A stretch of DNA of 64,000 nucleotides from Epiperipatus broadwayi (lineage: Eukaryota; Onychophora; Udeonychophora; Euonychophora; Peripatidae). Positions 35,040 to 46,469 of this stretch are shown here, piece by piece; the stretch's first letter is position 1; each line of letters opens with the position of its first letter. Below the pieces are notes generated by a model that did not search any database, was not told the DNA's origin, and worked only from the letters and a program-made list of their open reading frames with translations. A program made the translations under genes and the position numbers. The stretch is taken from NCBI GenBank assembly GCA_028023455.1, contig JAQFVV010000072.1, positions 5,758,794-5,822,793 of the forward strand. Reading direction: 5' to 3'.

Positions 35040-36375
35040 GATGTGATGTACTGTGACTTTTCCTTAAACGGAGTCAGGAATCTCTCAGCAACAATGCCCA
35101 AAGAACCCTGTTAGCCACTTTATCTTCCCCTTCCATTCCCCACTCTAAGCTTACCCATATCCTGCTCCATCCCATTTCCACAACATAATCTTGGTCAACT
35201 ATATAGCCTTTATATCAAAATCCCTCTTATCTTTTCCCAAACCTAGCATAAAAACCAATAACCCACTTTCTGTATAATCACTTTGTTCATATTTATTCTT
35301 CCATAACTTCATTATTTGTACCCTTTCTGCTTTCAAGCATTTACATTCAATCGACAGATGCCTAATATTTGCTATGCCTTCCTTACACAATTTGCAAACT
35401 AAATCACCCATAGTTTCCCATTTACATGTATATTCTCTTGTTGCTAAATATCCTATTTCCAGCCTTAAACAATAAACTACTTTCCTTACTATTTTCATAA
35501 ATTAACTTGTACCCAATGTTCCATTTACTTCTATATATATTTAAACTCTTTTTATTCTCCATACCAGTTCTCCATCTCTCCAACTCCCTATTCTTTATTA
35601 ATTCATCTATTCTTTTATCCCATTCCTTACTACTATAACACTCAACAATCCTCCTAACACAATCATCCCATCTTTTATACAAGTATAATGATATAAATTC
35701 TTTATCCAAATCTTTTGCTTACTGCATTATCTTTCTCACCTATCTTGTTGCCTGCCCTTTACTTATAGCCCAATTAAATACTATTTTGGTTATTTTTTTA
35801 TTATCCATAAACTGCAACTTGCCAAACATTTTCATTTTACTTTTTGCATCTCTCACATAAAAACTTGACCATCCCATTTCTCCTTGAATTTCCTTCTTTG
35901 CTGTCCACACCTCTGCATCTAATGCATGTCTTCCTACTTCCCTTTGTACTTTCTTTAAGTAATTTAATACCCCTTTACTATCACAATGCATCATTACCAT
36001 ATGTTAATCCTGCTACTGTGACTCCCTTCCATACAATTCTAGCTACATCAAATTTATTATATGAAAACATTGTTAATTTCTTTACCAAATCTTTTTTTTA
36101 TTTGCTTCATTTACCAATTTTTTCTTCCATTCATCCAAGCAATTTTCCTGATTACTTAAGATGATGTCCAAATAACTATATCTATCCACCATACTTAACT
36201 TTATATCCCCCAATAAAAATTCTACATCTTCTCTTTCCCCAGTATTAACCATCATTGTATTGGATTTTTCCTCACTAAATTTAATCCCCATCTTTTTACC
36301 CACCCTTGCACATGTCCTCAACATAACTTCCATATCTTCTCTTCTTTCTGCACACAAAAAAATATCATCCACAAA
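35040..36375 (-). pseudogene. LINE family V: RT end and C-terminal zinc knuckle
   Basis: On minus, 36372-36082 encodes MDDIFLCAERREDME (the F/Y-x-DD box region), KFSEEKSNTMMVN and RYSYLDIIL, the usual order after the RT catalytic Asp pair. Frames at 36000-35740, 35709-35422 and 35498-35199 continue it after frameshifts; the last has CKLCKEGIANIRHLSIECKC, a C-C-H-C motif found at the C-terminus of several LINE clades. The 3' end near 35040 is a TGATGTGATGTACTGTGAC-like short-repeat tail. Clade not assigned. Confidence 0.75.
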
Positions 36376-36920
36376 AAATGAGGCTTTTTTTTTTTGAAGG
36401 ACTGAAAAGAAGTCATATGGATTGAGATTGGGTGAATATGGCTTGTGGATAAGCTGGATCTTGCTAATTTTATAAAAAGAATTGATCTATACCCATGTTG
36501 TCATGATAAATCTTGCACTCTAATACTTGGCCATGAATTAAAATATCTTCACTTTATCACATCCCACAAACATTTCCGAACTTGTAGTTAAAAAACAACA
36601 AATTCTGAGTGAATCCACAATTTCTTGATATTGAGCTTCATTTGCCACACATTTTTGTGGTGAATTTGCAACTTCAATTAAATCACTCATAAATTTGTGT
36701 TTTCATGGAACAACTTGCTCGCAAGCTGTTTTATACATTATTATTGTTTTCTCTGCCATTTTCCCTAACAGAAAACAGAATTTCTTATTGTTTCAACTTT
36801 TCAGCCATTACAAATATCAACAAATAAGTGAAACTTACATAACAAAAACATTTACTATTTCATAACATGACTTTTCACAATGACAAAAGTTGACAGACTA
36901 CTTCAAGAGGATCCCTGAAA
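36376..36920 (-). pseudogene. Mariner-like transposase C-terminal relic
   Basis: Minus strand 36393-36443 encodes KPYSPNLNPYDFFSVLQ, the mariner/Tc1 catalytic block (PPYSPDLxPxD; the last D is the third catalytic residue). Upstream, LIHGQVLECKIYHDN may be the HG.T/V...YxxxL region in another frame. Further upstream to 36770 open text MAEKTIIMYKTACEQ is unassigned. No terminal repeats found. Confidence 0.5.
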
Positions 36921-37689
36921 GAGGCATCTAGTAGCATAAGTATGTACGACTATGTGCTTGCTTTCCAGAAAAAAAATTCACTTGTATTGAGTTACTCTCT
37001 TATAATATCCCACCTTTCTCTTCAGTACAATTGCTTCCTATCCCACAACTCTGATCATTTAGCTAGTTGAAAGTCTAATATTAATATTCAAATGCAACTT
37101 GAAGGCCTTAATTAACTTAATTATCAAACGTCTTAAGACAACTCATAGTTTAATATTTATGACTATAATTTTCAGTTAGTTTCAATTTTTCATTAAAATA
37201 ATTTATCAAGGTTTGAATAATTAATAGTGCAAGTATTAAGCTTACTTCAGACCTTAAATATATCCTCATATTATGTTTTTAAAATGAACATGCTTTATAC
37301 ACTGAATTGGAATATCAACATTAGTCTTGGATCCTCTGAATGGCTGGTGTGGCACACCATGAAACAATCCAACTGTGGAAATTGGGGGTTGGTTACTTTA
37401 ATGTAATATGCTTTGTTTTATGTAATATACATGTGTATGTGTGTGATCTTTAAGTAATTTTTTTTATATAGATGACTTAAAAGTATACACATCTAATTGA
37501 AAACAATTAATGCTGTTTAAAAAAAATTATTAGAGGAGGAAAAAATTAAAAAGTAAAGATTTAATAGAACACACTTATTTTTTAAAAATTATTTTTGATA
37601 AACAGAATATTCACAAATATTAAAATATTTACAACTTTTTTATACTTTAAATTACTACACTAATATATGATGTTTCTCCTAACTACTGA
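36921..37689. other. No gene; one hairpin with GAAAC at 37336-37370
   Basis: Mostly A+T-rich. At 37336-37370 CTGAATGGC, a perfect hairpin TGGTGT/ACACCA, T, and GAAACAATC follow each other; this has the order of a hammerhead but not its CTGANGA box. Confidence 0.4.
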
Positions 37690-37885
37690 CATATTGATAG
37701 AAGAGATGATAATAGATGGACAGTTGAAATCTTAAACTGGATTCCAAAGAGAATGGGAATCACATGTGAGATTCATGGATGAAATAAGAGAGACTCAGAT
37801 GGGTTAAACTTGAAGAGAACTTCATCTAACAGTATATCATAATGGTTGGAAATAATGGTGATGATGATTACACAAAATCCATAAA
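37690..37885 (+). repeat. RTE LINE 3' end fragment
   Basis: AGAGATGATAATAGATGGACAGTTGAAATC then AACTGGATTCC, GATGAAATAAGAGAG and a GGTGATGATGATT tail: the plus-strand form of the C-terminal block and 3' UTR at 27835-28273. Confidence 0.7.
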
Positions 37886-39172
37886 TATTTCAACATGCAA
37901 TATTGTTAAAAATCTTATCATTAATATAGCTTTTATAATATACAAAAATTAACAAATCGTATGACACACTTGAATGAGAAGCTATAAAGATACACAGAAA
38001 TTATTACAAGCTAAGCGCTTTCAAGGTCTTTTGCCTCATATTATGTGGATTGTTTCTTTTAAACCTAAATTTCTACTAAAACACTAACAGTTTTAATAAA
38101 CAAGTCTATGTTATATGTGTATTGTGATTTTGAAATATTTTAAGCTTATTATTATTGGATTTTATTTTAAAGTTTAAACATTGTTACTAATTACTATATA
38201 TAAGGATTAAAAATTGCTTTACCTATCTATTAGGATTTTACAACTCAAAATTCCAAAGGATTTAATTTTTTTCAAATATTTTGAAAACGCTTGCACCAAA
38301 ATAAATATTTTAAACTTTTTAAAAAACTTTTAATCAATCGTAAACTATAAGGATATACTATATTTCTCATATTTGTTTAATTATTATAATATTTAGTTAT
38401 ATTGTTGAGTGAAAGTTTTCACAACAAGCAAGATATAATGAGAGACTATACAGGTACTTTGTTAAATTTATGACTACAATTTGGTATGAGTGCGTGTTAT
38501 TGATTATTTGTACTATGGAGACCGGTTTAATATTTAAAGTTAATAATTATTTGTAGTTATAATATTTAATATTTTATATATATTATTGATCCATTAATTT
38601 ATTCCTATGTTTCTATAATTAAAGATATCAAAACTATATAGTTTAAAAATTTAGAAATGTTACCCTTATTTACCCACATAACTATTCTCAAGATTTTGTA
38701 ATGATTGTATTATATAACCAATTATTGTTGTGGCACTAATACTTGTATAAATATTATTGTTCAGTTGAGTTAAATTTCTGACTATATTATATTTTCATTT
38801 TTATTCATAATTGAGTTTGATAAGCCTCTTATTGAATGCTACCAGTGCCTATTTGGGATCATTTTAATTGAAGCCATACTTTACAAAGAGTATTATAGAT
38901 GGGATTAATGTTTTGCTCTTGTATAAAATAATTAAGTTTATAAATCAAATACCTAGAAGAAATGGATCTTATTATGTAATTAAAGATACAATAAAATATT
39001 ATTTTATTTTGTTCATTATTTACAATTAAATCTTTTGCTTTTATCTTAACAACTATCTTGAATAAAGTGTTTTGTTTCACATCATGTCAAGATACACTAC
39101 ACATGTTGCGATTACATGTGTCAGCAAATCACTAGGTGACGTTATCTTAAAAATCGGGTGGTTAGAGTAGTA
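37886..39172. other. No gene recognised
   Basis: A+T-rich; no frame with recognisable domain (73-aa minus frame 38859-39080 is low complexity). Confidence 0.5.
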
Positions 39173-39264
39173 TGCCTTCAGGCAAATGACGTCATAGCAA
39201 GGTAAATACGTGACTAGTGGTAGTCCAGTATTTACCTTGCTATGACGTAATTAGCCTGAAGGCA
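39173..39264. repeat. 36-bp inverted repeat hairpin containing TGACGTCA
   Basis: 39173-39208 and 39229-39264 are inverted with two mismatches around a 20-bp spacer. The left arm contains the palindrome TGACGTCA (the CRE core). G+C is far above the surroundings. Could be a minimal MITE or a conserved element. Confidence 0.8.
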
Positions 39265-40189
39265 CACAACTGTAATCATTGCAGAAAACTTGATTTTATC
39301 GGTATTTGGTTTATTTAAATATTTTTTATTACTTGCTGTTAATAAATTAATTATATATTTTAATTATCTGGTTCTTTGTCATTAATTATTTAATACTCAT
39401 TACCTACTAATTTTAGAAATAAATATGGTCACATGATTGTATAATTATTATAGGGTATACTGCTTTATTATAAAGATTGTTCATTACTACACTATCTTCA
39501 TCTTAGTATTTATTTGCTTAAGATATGAATTAAATGCGATAAAATGTCCTTTGTTATTTATTCATACCAAATATAATAATTTACCATTTTAAAGATTTAA
39601 AATTTTAAGAATAGTATTTACTGTATTTTAATCTAATAACATTGAGATAACTTTAAATTGAATTTATGTAATATAAAAGCTTATAACAAATTTGCTGGTT
39701 CAAATATAAGAATGTTACAGAATTTATTTATTCTGATAAATCCACAGTTATATTTTAAATTATAGTACAACTTTAAGGTATTATTGTGATTAGTTATAAA
39801 TACACATCTGTATAGTGTTTCCTTAAAATATGTAAGTGTATATTAAAAAGAATCTTGTGAAGTGACTATCCAAGTGTTTTCAAAAGTTATGTGTAATCTT
39901 ATTCGATAAATGTTTGGAGTCATCATTATTGTATTTTTGGTCAGTTACAATATATATATTAATTCTACTATTCTCACAAATAAATAATGATTTCATACTA
40001 TTGTTTTTGGAAGATACTATATAGTAAAAACAAAATAGGTCAATTATTGATATTTCAGTAAATTGATGAGTACTTTCCTCAGAGCTTCTTTTTCAAATCT
40101 TAAGAATGTAAGTGAAGTTTGAAATTGTTATTTTTTCCTTTTCTTATTTTCTCCTTATACTCAAATTCAATTGATTGAGAAGTTTTAAA
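39265..40189. other. No gene recognised
   Basis: A+T-rich; no open frame or matched repeat. Confidence 0.5.
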
Positions 40190-40293
40190 AACTTTTATCT
40201 TTTAATGGCTTTTTCCAAATATTGTTTATTTTCTTCAATTCACACTTCTCATTTATACTCTTAGGGCTTTTAAAAACCTCTAACTTCCTTAGC

Positions 40294-40586
40294 AGTCTCT
40301 GATCATTATTAGAAGTATATATTCTTATTCTTCTCCTTTATTTTCTTTGCATTTCTTCATATATTCATATATATTGCTTATAATAACTCCTTTCATATAC
40401 ACTTTAATGCAAAAAATTCTTTTTAATAAAACATCTTTATGTTCTCTTCAGTTTCAACTATCCAGCAGTCTTCATCAGAGGACAGTCAAAACTGTCAGGA
40501 AAATAAAGAAGTTTTATTAAAAAAAAATTGCATTAAAGTGTATATGAAAGAAGTTATTATAAGCAATATATATAGTCTCTGATCAT
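40294..40586. mobile_element. Palindromic element with 13-bp TSD inside the PLE
   Basis: AGTCTCTGATCAT occurs at 40294-40306 and 40574-40586. Between them are a left extension of about 60 bp and two inverted arms (about 40368-40450 and 40490-40573, TATATTGCTTATAATAACT against AGTTATTATAAGCAATATA). The loop carries a hammerhead-like motif on minus. The host PLE frame continues across the duplication. Same architecture as 21449-21728 and 48003-48540. Confidence 0.8.
40445..40490 (-). ncRNA. Hammerhead-like motif (family 4)
   Basis: Minus strand: CTGATGA (40472-40478), stem II GACTG/TAGTT (with G-T pairs) around CTGGA, GAAAC (40451-40455). No GTC follows at the expected place (TGAAG), so this copy should not cleave. 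The core boxes are otherwise canonical. Confidence 0.4.
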
Positions 40587-42130
40587 ATTGTTCAATTTTG
40601 ACCAGAATATGTTTTATTAAACTTGATCTTATGAATAGTTCATTTTATGTGTTCTTAAATTGTTGATGAATTGGATTTTCCTCTAACTTCCAAAATATGT
40701 TCTTTTTTGTGGTTTTTCCAATATACAAATATGAACAAACATCGCATGAAATGTTATATACAGCATGACACTCCAAAGGAATTTTATTTTTACAACATGG
40801 AAATATTCATTATTTTTTAAAGTAGTGTAAACTATGTGGATGTTATTTTTCTTTAAAATATTATTTTTTTATCTGTTACTCCTGTTATATACGGCAGAAC
40901 TGCCTTAATTTCTGAAGTATCAATATCATTTTTCTTTTTATATGAAAAAGTGTTTTTTAATAATCCTGAGATCAAAACCATTATACAGAAGCATTTTTTG
41001 AATAGCAGATATATTTTGGTGAAAATGGATTTCATTAGAAAGTCTCTTAGTTCTATCTAACAATATTTTTGCGACTGAAAATAATTATTTTGGATGGTAA
41101 TGAGAAAAATGTAAATATCCCATAGGGTGTTTGCTTTCTATATATACCATAGGATAAAGAACCCCCCATCTTTCTTTTAATTGAAATATTCAATTAAAAT
41201 ATTCAAGAACAAAATTTGCTTATTATTTTCTATTTCCATAGTAAATTTGATGATGTTATGAAAAGAGTTTAAGAAATTAAAAAACGTTATCGATAGCATG
41301 TTCACGAGACCACATGAAAGACATCATCAACATATCTCAGTCATATAAATGATGTTTTAACTGCTGGTATTTTCTTTTCCAAGTTTTCCATAAAAATAGA
41401 AACCAATACTGGAGTAATTGGTGAACCCATAGATAAACCTGACATTTATTTATGCATCTGACAATCCATGTATAAGCAGTGTTCAATAAAATCCACAACA
41501 AAATCAGGCAATTGAATATTTTTCAAAACTTCAATAGCTTTATTTAGAAATAGCTAAACAAATCAAAATTTATCAAAACATGATTCGTGGTTAATGTCTT
41601 GGATAAGCTCAAAAATGATTTGTTTTCTTAATGATATCTCTGTTAAATGTGGCTGTAAATATGAGCTACTGTCTGTATTGGTGTGCTTACAATTGGTTTC
41701 AATGAAATATCTGGTTTGTGGATTTTTGGCAAACTATATTACTTGAGATAAAAAGATTTTTGTTTAGGTGCAAGATGAATCTTAGTTTTTAAATTAGATC
41801 AGTAACATAAATTAATGCTTTCATTTGCTTTTTTAATATGCTAATGTTCATAATTAAAAACCATATATAACCAAGTTACTCCTTAACCAAGGTTTAAATC
41901 ATGATAGTCAATAAGCTCATATGTAACAAATTCATAAAACTTTGATATTAGACTAAAATAACTTACTAAAACTTTTTCTAGGATAATCATTTCATGGCTT
42001 ATCAATACCATTCATTATTTGAATGCGGAACTATCTAATAGAACCCCAATATATTGCACAAAATTTTTAAACCAATTATATTTTGCAGCATGAAATAAGA
42101 TGATGTGGTTTTCTTAAATATTAAGCATTT

Positions 42131-42253
42131 AAGGGTTATGGTACATTAGAACTAACCTTGCAGTTTTTTTTTAATTTAACATATTTATGTAAACAAAAAT
42201 ATTTGTTTGTTGTTTCGTGAAAACATTGAAATTACAATAGGCAAAAAATTTGT
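42131..42253. other. Unassigned spacer
   Basis: Short A+T-rich stretch between the PLE 5' end and a SINE. Confidence 0.4.
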
Positions 42254-42372
42254 CTTGCGTTGTTAGCCGAGAGGTATCGCAACCGCCATGCAAGCAAGTA
42301 GTTGGTTGCAGACGGTTGTGGGTTCGCGTCCCGGCCGATGCTATGACATATGAAAAAAAAAAAAATTTTTTT
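42254..42372 (+). repeat. tRNA-derived SINE, family T
   Basis: A box TAGCCGAGAGG, B box GGGTTCGCGTCCC, then GCCGATGCTATGACA and a poly-A tail running into T's. Pairs with the copy at 25072-25168; the two differ in the anticodon and variable arm, the ends are the same. Confidence 0.7.
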
Positions 42373-42850
42373 AATCAACTAAGAAGAATCTTTGAAATTT
42401 AGTATGGAGACATTAGCTGTAAAATTCTCTTATTGTTAGATTTTTCTATATGTCTATGAAGCTTCAAAAATTATATATACACCAATTAACATCTATTAAC
42501 AGATGATAAACCTGGCAAGTGATATTTGTTATTCTTTACTTTATGAAGGAATTCTGGGAAAACGTTGTCATGTTGAGTTATTTGAAATTAGAAAAATTGA
42601 ACCAAAATTCAATAGCGCTTTCTGATATGAATTTATTAAAATAAATATTAATTCGTTTTACTTACTTTAAATGATCAAATTTTAGTCTTAAAAAAATTAT
42701 CCTTAATGTTATCTGTTTTTATAAAATTTAAAATCTATCTAAAACAAAATTGAAACAACTAAATATAAATAAAAAAATGTATTTAATACACTTAACCAGG
42801 CTTTCATTCCTTATTGGAACTCTATAAAGATCTTTCCTCTTTTATAATCA
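42373..42850. other. No feature recognised
   Basis: A+T-rich, no open frame. Confidence 0.5.
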
Positions 42851-42854
42851 CAAG

Positions 42855-43684
42855 TGATGTTGATGTGATGTGATGTGATGCACTGTGACTTCTTATACAG
42901 AGTCAGAAATCTCTCAGCAACTATACCCAGAGAAACCTATTAGTCAATTTACCTTCTTTTTCTTCCCCACCTTAAGTTTGTCCATACCCTGCTCCATTCC
43001 ATTTCTGCAACATAATCCTTGTTAACTCCATGGCCTTTATATCTAAATCCCTCTTATCTTTTCTCAAACCCAGCATAAAAACCAATAACTTACTTTCTGT
43101 ATAATCACTTTGTTTATATTTATTCTTCCACAACTTCATTATTTGTTCTTTTTCTGCTTTCAGGCATTTACATTCAATTAACAGATGCTTAATATTTTCT
43201 ATGCCTTCCTTACACAACTTGCAGACTAAATCGCCCACATTTTTCCATTTATGTGTATATTCCCTGGTTGCTAAAGATCCTATTTGAGCCTTAAACAGTA
43301 AACTACTTACCTTCCTATTATCATAAATTAACTCGCAATCACTATTCTGTTTACTTTTATATATATTTAAACTCTTTTTACTCTCCATAGTAGTTATCCA
43401 TCTCTCTAACTCCCTATTCTTTATTAATGGATCTATTCTTCTATCCCATTTTTTTAGCACTTTAACACTCAACAATTCTCCTAACACAAGCATCCCACCT
43501 TTTGTACAAGTATACTGATATAAATTTTTTATCCAAATCTTCTGCATGTGGCATTACCTTTCTCACCCATCTTGTTGCCAGCCCTTTACTCGTAACCCAA
43601 TTAAATACTATTTTGCCTATTCTTTTATTATCCATAAACTGCAATCTACCAAACATTTTAATTTTGCTTTTTGGATCTCTCAGT
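42855..43684 (-). pseudogene. LINE family V, 3' third
   Basis: Minus strand. Starts with a (TGATG)n-like tail GATGTGATGTGATGCACTGTGAC and reads a 191-aa frame (42972-43547) plus an overlapping frame (43462-43656). Same protein as at 35.2-36.0 kb: RELERWITTMESKKSLN, CKLCKEGIENIKHLLIECKC (C-C-H-C knuckle), LLVFMLGLRKDKRDLD. Much better preserved than the copy at 35 kb. 5'-truncated at about 43684. Confidence 0.8.
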
Positions 43685-44110
43685 TGACATTATTTATATT
43701 AAAATGAAATATAGACAATTAGTAATATATATATATGTTTGCTAAACAATTTACAAAAATAATATTTTAATTATAATTTTAAAATTTTCAATAATTTAAA
43801 AATAGGTTTTGGTAAATAATATATTAAGAATTCAGAAGAAATTATAAATAAATTAAGAAATGTAAAGTTAAATAGAAATAGAATGATTGTTTCTTTGATA
43901 TTGAAAACATGTATCAATGTATATCTAGGAAGATAGTATAAAATAGATATAGATAAAATAAAAACGAGTCTTTCAGCAGATTATTACTGATAAATGTTTT
44001 ATATTTTAAATATAAGGAAGAAATTTGGAATATATAGAGGGATGGATTATGGGTTTCTCTATTAGTGGAATGTTATAATAGATTGAGATTGATTATATAG
44101 AGGAAAATAT

Positions 44111-44434
44111 AATTGATAAGTATGAATTTTAAAATATCATCTACATAGTTTTTCTTTTCAAAAACAGTTCATAATCTTCCATATATATAAATGAATATAC
44201 CAAACTTCTTTTTAAAACTTTTTTTTATATGACTATTATGAAAATAAAATAACACACCAATGTTTCAATTATTTTATAATATAATCTTTTTCAAGGAACA
44301 CTTAACACCTTGAAAAAGATTATATTATAAAATAGTCAAAGCGTTGATGTGTTATCTTATTTTTATAATAGTCATTTAAAAAACAAGTTTTAGAAAGAAG
44401 TTTGGTGTATTCATTTATATAAATTGATAAGTAT
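44111..44434. mobile_element. Palindromic insertion X1 with 13-bp TSD
   Basis: AATTGATAAGTAT at 44111-44123 and 44422-44434 brackets it. A left extension of about 58 bp is followed by arms 44183-44295 and 44309-44420, inverse of each other around a 13-bp spacer (CTTTTTCAAG / CTTGAAAAAG at the loop). No ORF. The right TSD is shared with X2. Confidence 0.8.
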
Positions 44435-45234
44435 TATAAATAAAATGTCCATTAATTAAAACAAAATTGTAGTAAAAATTGAAATAATAAATTTAATGGT
44501 TTACAAACTATTATAAACAGTCTTTAAATCCTCAGAAGTACTTTTGGTTAATTTTTTAAACCCGCCTCAACTGCCATTAAATTAAAAAACAAAAACAAAG
44601 TGGAAGCAAACGTCATTAATTCAAATTCCATGAATCTCATATTTTAATGTTAGCAGCTTGTCTATTTATTAAATGCATTTTATTCCTATTTATAAAAATT
44701 GCCTCTTTAATTTTTCTTTTATTATGGTTTCTCTCTTCATGAAGAATTTTCACATTTTCAAAATCAAATTTAAATTTATATTTACATGTTTTTTCATAAT
44801 CAAAAAAAAAACTGAAGGAGACATTAAATCATCATTATAAGCATGTAAAAAGTAAAAATAATGGTAATTTAATGTCTCCTTCAGTTTTCTTTGATCATGA
44901 AAAAACATGTAAATATAAATTTAAATTTGATTTTGAAAATGTGAAAATTCTACATGAAGAGAGAAACCATAATAAAAGAAAAATTAAAGAGGCAATTTTT
45001 TTAAATAGGAATAAAATGCATTTAATAAATAAACAAGTTGCTAACATTAAAATACGAGATTCGTGGGATTTAAATTGATGACGTTTGCTTCTGCTTTGTT
45101 TTTTTAATTTAATGGCAGTTGAGGCAGGTTTAAGAAATTAGCTGAAAGTACTTCTGCAGATTTAAGGATTGTTTATAATAGTTTGTAAACCATTAAATTT
45201 ATTATTTCAATTACAATTACAAATTGATAAGTAT
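44421..45234. mobile_element. Palindromic PLE insertion X2 with 14-bp TSD
   Basis: AAATTGATAAGTAT at 44421-44434 and 45221-45234 brackets it. After about 43 bp of extension the arms (about 44478-44816 and 44855-45214) are inverse and each encodes the last about 65 residues of a PLE. The plus arm gives a 68-aa frame (44872-45078) MSPSVFFDHEKTCKYKF, ILHEERNHNKRKIKEAI, NKQVANIKIRDSW, homologous to the C-terminus of the ORF at 2585-3421. Same head-to-head plan as 2452-4295 but a different subfamily. Confidence 0.85.
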
Positions 45235-45868
45235 ATAAAAAATAAGGAAATTAAAGAATAGAATAAATAATTGTGATAAGAAATAGTAGAAGTATTATTA
45301 ATGCATTTAAAGAATTAAATAATAGGAAATACAATATTACATTTATAGTGGGAAAAGATAAGAAAAGGTTAAAATATTGATATTTTTAAGAAGAGGAATA
45401 TATGGTAAAGTTTTTGTTAAACATGATATTAAGGATAAAGAAAAAAGAAGTATAAATTGGTCCAAATTCATATCAGCCATGATTTCAAAAAATACAGCTT
45501 TGAAAAGATTTAAATTAAAAAATGATAGGCTAACATTGAATGCCGAAATGTTTGAACAGAAATTGGAAGGGAAGAATGATTAAGTTAATATGGATTATAA
45601 AAGAAAAAATAAAAAGATTTTCATAATAAAAATACTAATAATATTAGAGATAGTGTAAAGCCTGCAGATAAAAATAGGAACTGGATTTCAATTCTATATT
45701 TAATGCATGTACATAAGACTTTAATGAAAGAAAAGTCAACAGAAGATAGTAATGTAAGATGGAAGAATAGTACATCTTTGGGAAAATGGATTTGTAATGC
45801 AAAAAAGGGTGGATAATAAATATAGAATAGGGTTAGTTTATAAAATAAATTGTAACCATTGTAGTATG

Positions 45869-45901
<33 letters not shown>

Positions 45902-46249
45902 TCAGACAGACAAGACTATCATTGAAAGAGATAAGGAGCATAATACGGCAATTAGTAGAAAGGATATAAAATCAGAGCATATATATATATTTTAGATAAT
46001 GGACATAGAATGAACTGGGGAAAAATATTCAAGTAATAAAGTATGTTAAAAATTACAAGGAAAGAAAAAGTTATGAAATTTTGGTATTCAGGAAAATTCA
46101 AACAAATGTGTAAACATGGTTAAAGACCCAGCACAATTAGGCGGGGGGGCATTGTTAGATTACTGGAATTTTAGTGACTGTTTTGTAAACATATAAAAAT
46201 ATAAGGATTGTAATAAGTTTATTCATTTTTATATATTTTATTAATTATA

Positions 46250-46465
46250 TTTATCATCATCATCATCAACCATTATCAATTCCCTGAAAGAATAAATGTC
46301 ACTCCAAGTTCAATCTATCATCTCTGATATTTAGCTTCTCTTCTCCACATTACCCTGCACACTTTCTTATTTCATCCATCTATCTCACATGTGATCTCTT
46401 TCTGGGTCTTTTACAATCTCTTGGAATCCGGTTTAAGATTTCAATTGTCCATCTGTTATCATATA
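46250..46465 (-). repeat. RTE LINE 3' end
   Basis: (ATC)n tail at 46252-46268, then CAACCATTATCAATTCC, CTCCAAGTTCAATC, CTTCTCCACATTACCC, TTGGAATCCGGTTTAAG. 5'-truncated at about 46465 where family V begins. Confidence 0.8.
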
Positions 46466-46469
46466 GTAT

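Larger units (their letters stand above)
40190..42130 (-). pseudogene. PLE relic with RT, linker and GIY-YIG domains
   Basis: The most complete PLE in the window, minus strand, with stops and frameshifts. In order: YSLPKIHKPDISLKPIVS (41685-41738, the PLE PKIHKP motif); AIEVLKNIQLPDFVVDFIE and SGLSMGSPITPVLVSIFMEN (the G.xMGSP box, about 41350-41450); LRYVDDVFHVV (catalytic YVDD, 41320-41334); LPYITGVTDKK (about 40890); and the GIY-YIG core AVYNISCDVCSYLYIGKT (40712-40764). YLYIGKT shows the conserved Y-I-G-K/E-T. The C-terminus is interrupted by a small palindrome (40294-40586) and continues to about 40190. RT and nuclease act together in target-primed integration in this class. Confidence 0.85.
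43850..46190 (+). pseudogene. PLE relic split by two insertions
   Basis: Plus-strand PLE. Before the insertions: IEGWIMGFSISGML then DYIEENIIDKY (44030-44124), the G.xMG.p.S box of the RT. After them: IDKYIKNKEIKE (45222 on), FKELNNRKYNI, a 68-aa frame 45377-45583 (DIKDKEKRSINWSKFI..., the region after the palm), and the GIY-YIG start GLVYKINCNHCSMIYI (45827-45873) with IERDKEHNTAISRKDIKSEH downstream. The nuclease is disrupted by an (AT)n/(GA)n microsatellite at 45868-45901. The catalytic YVDD region is not recognisable. Confidence 0.7.
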
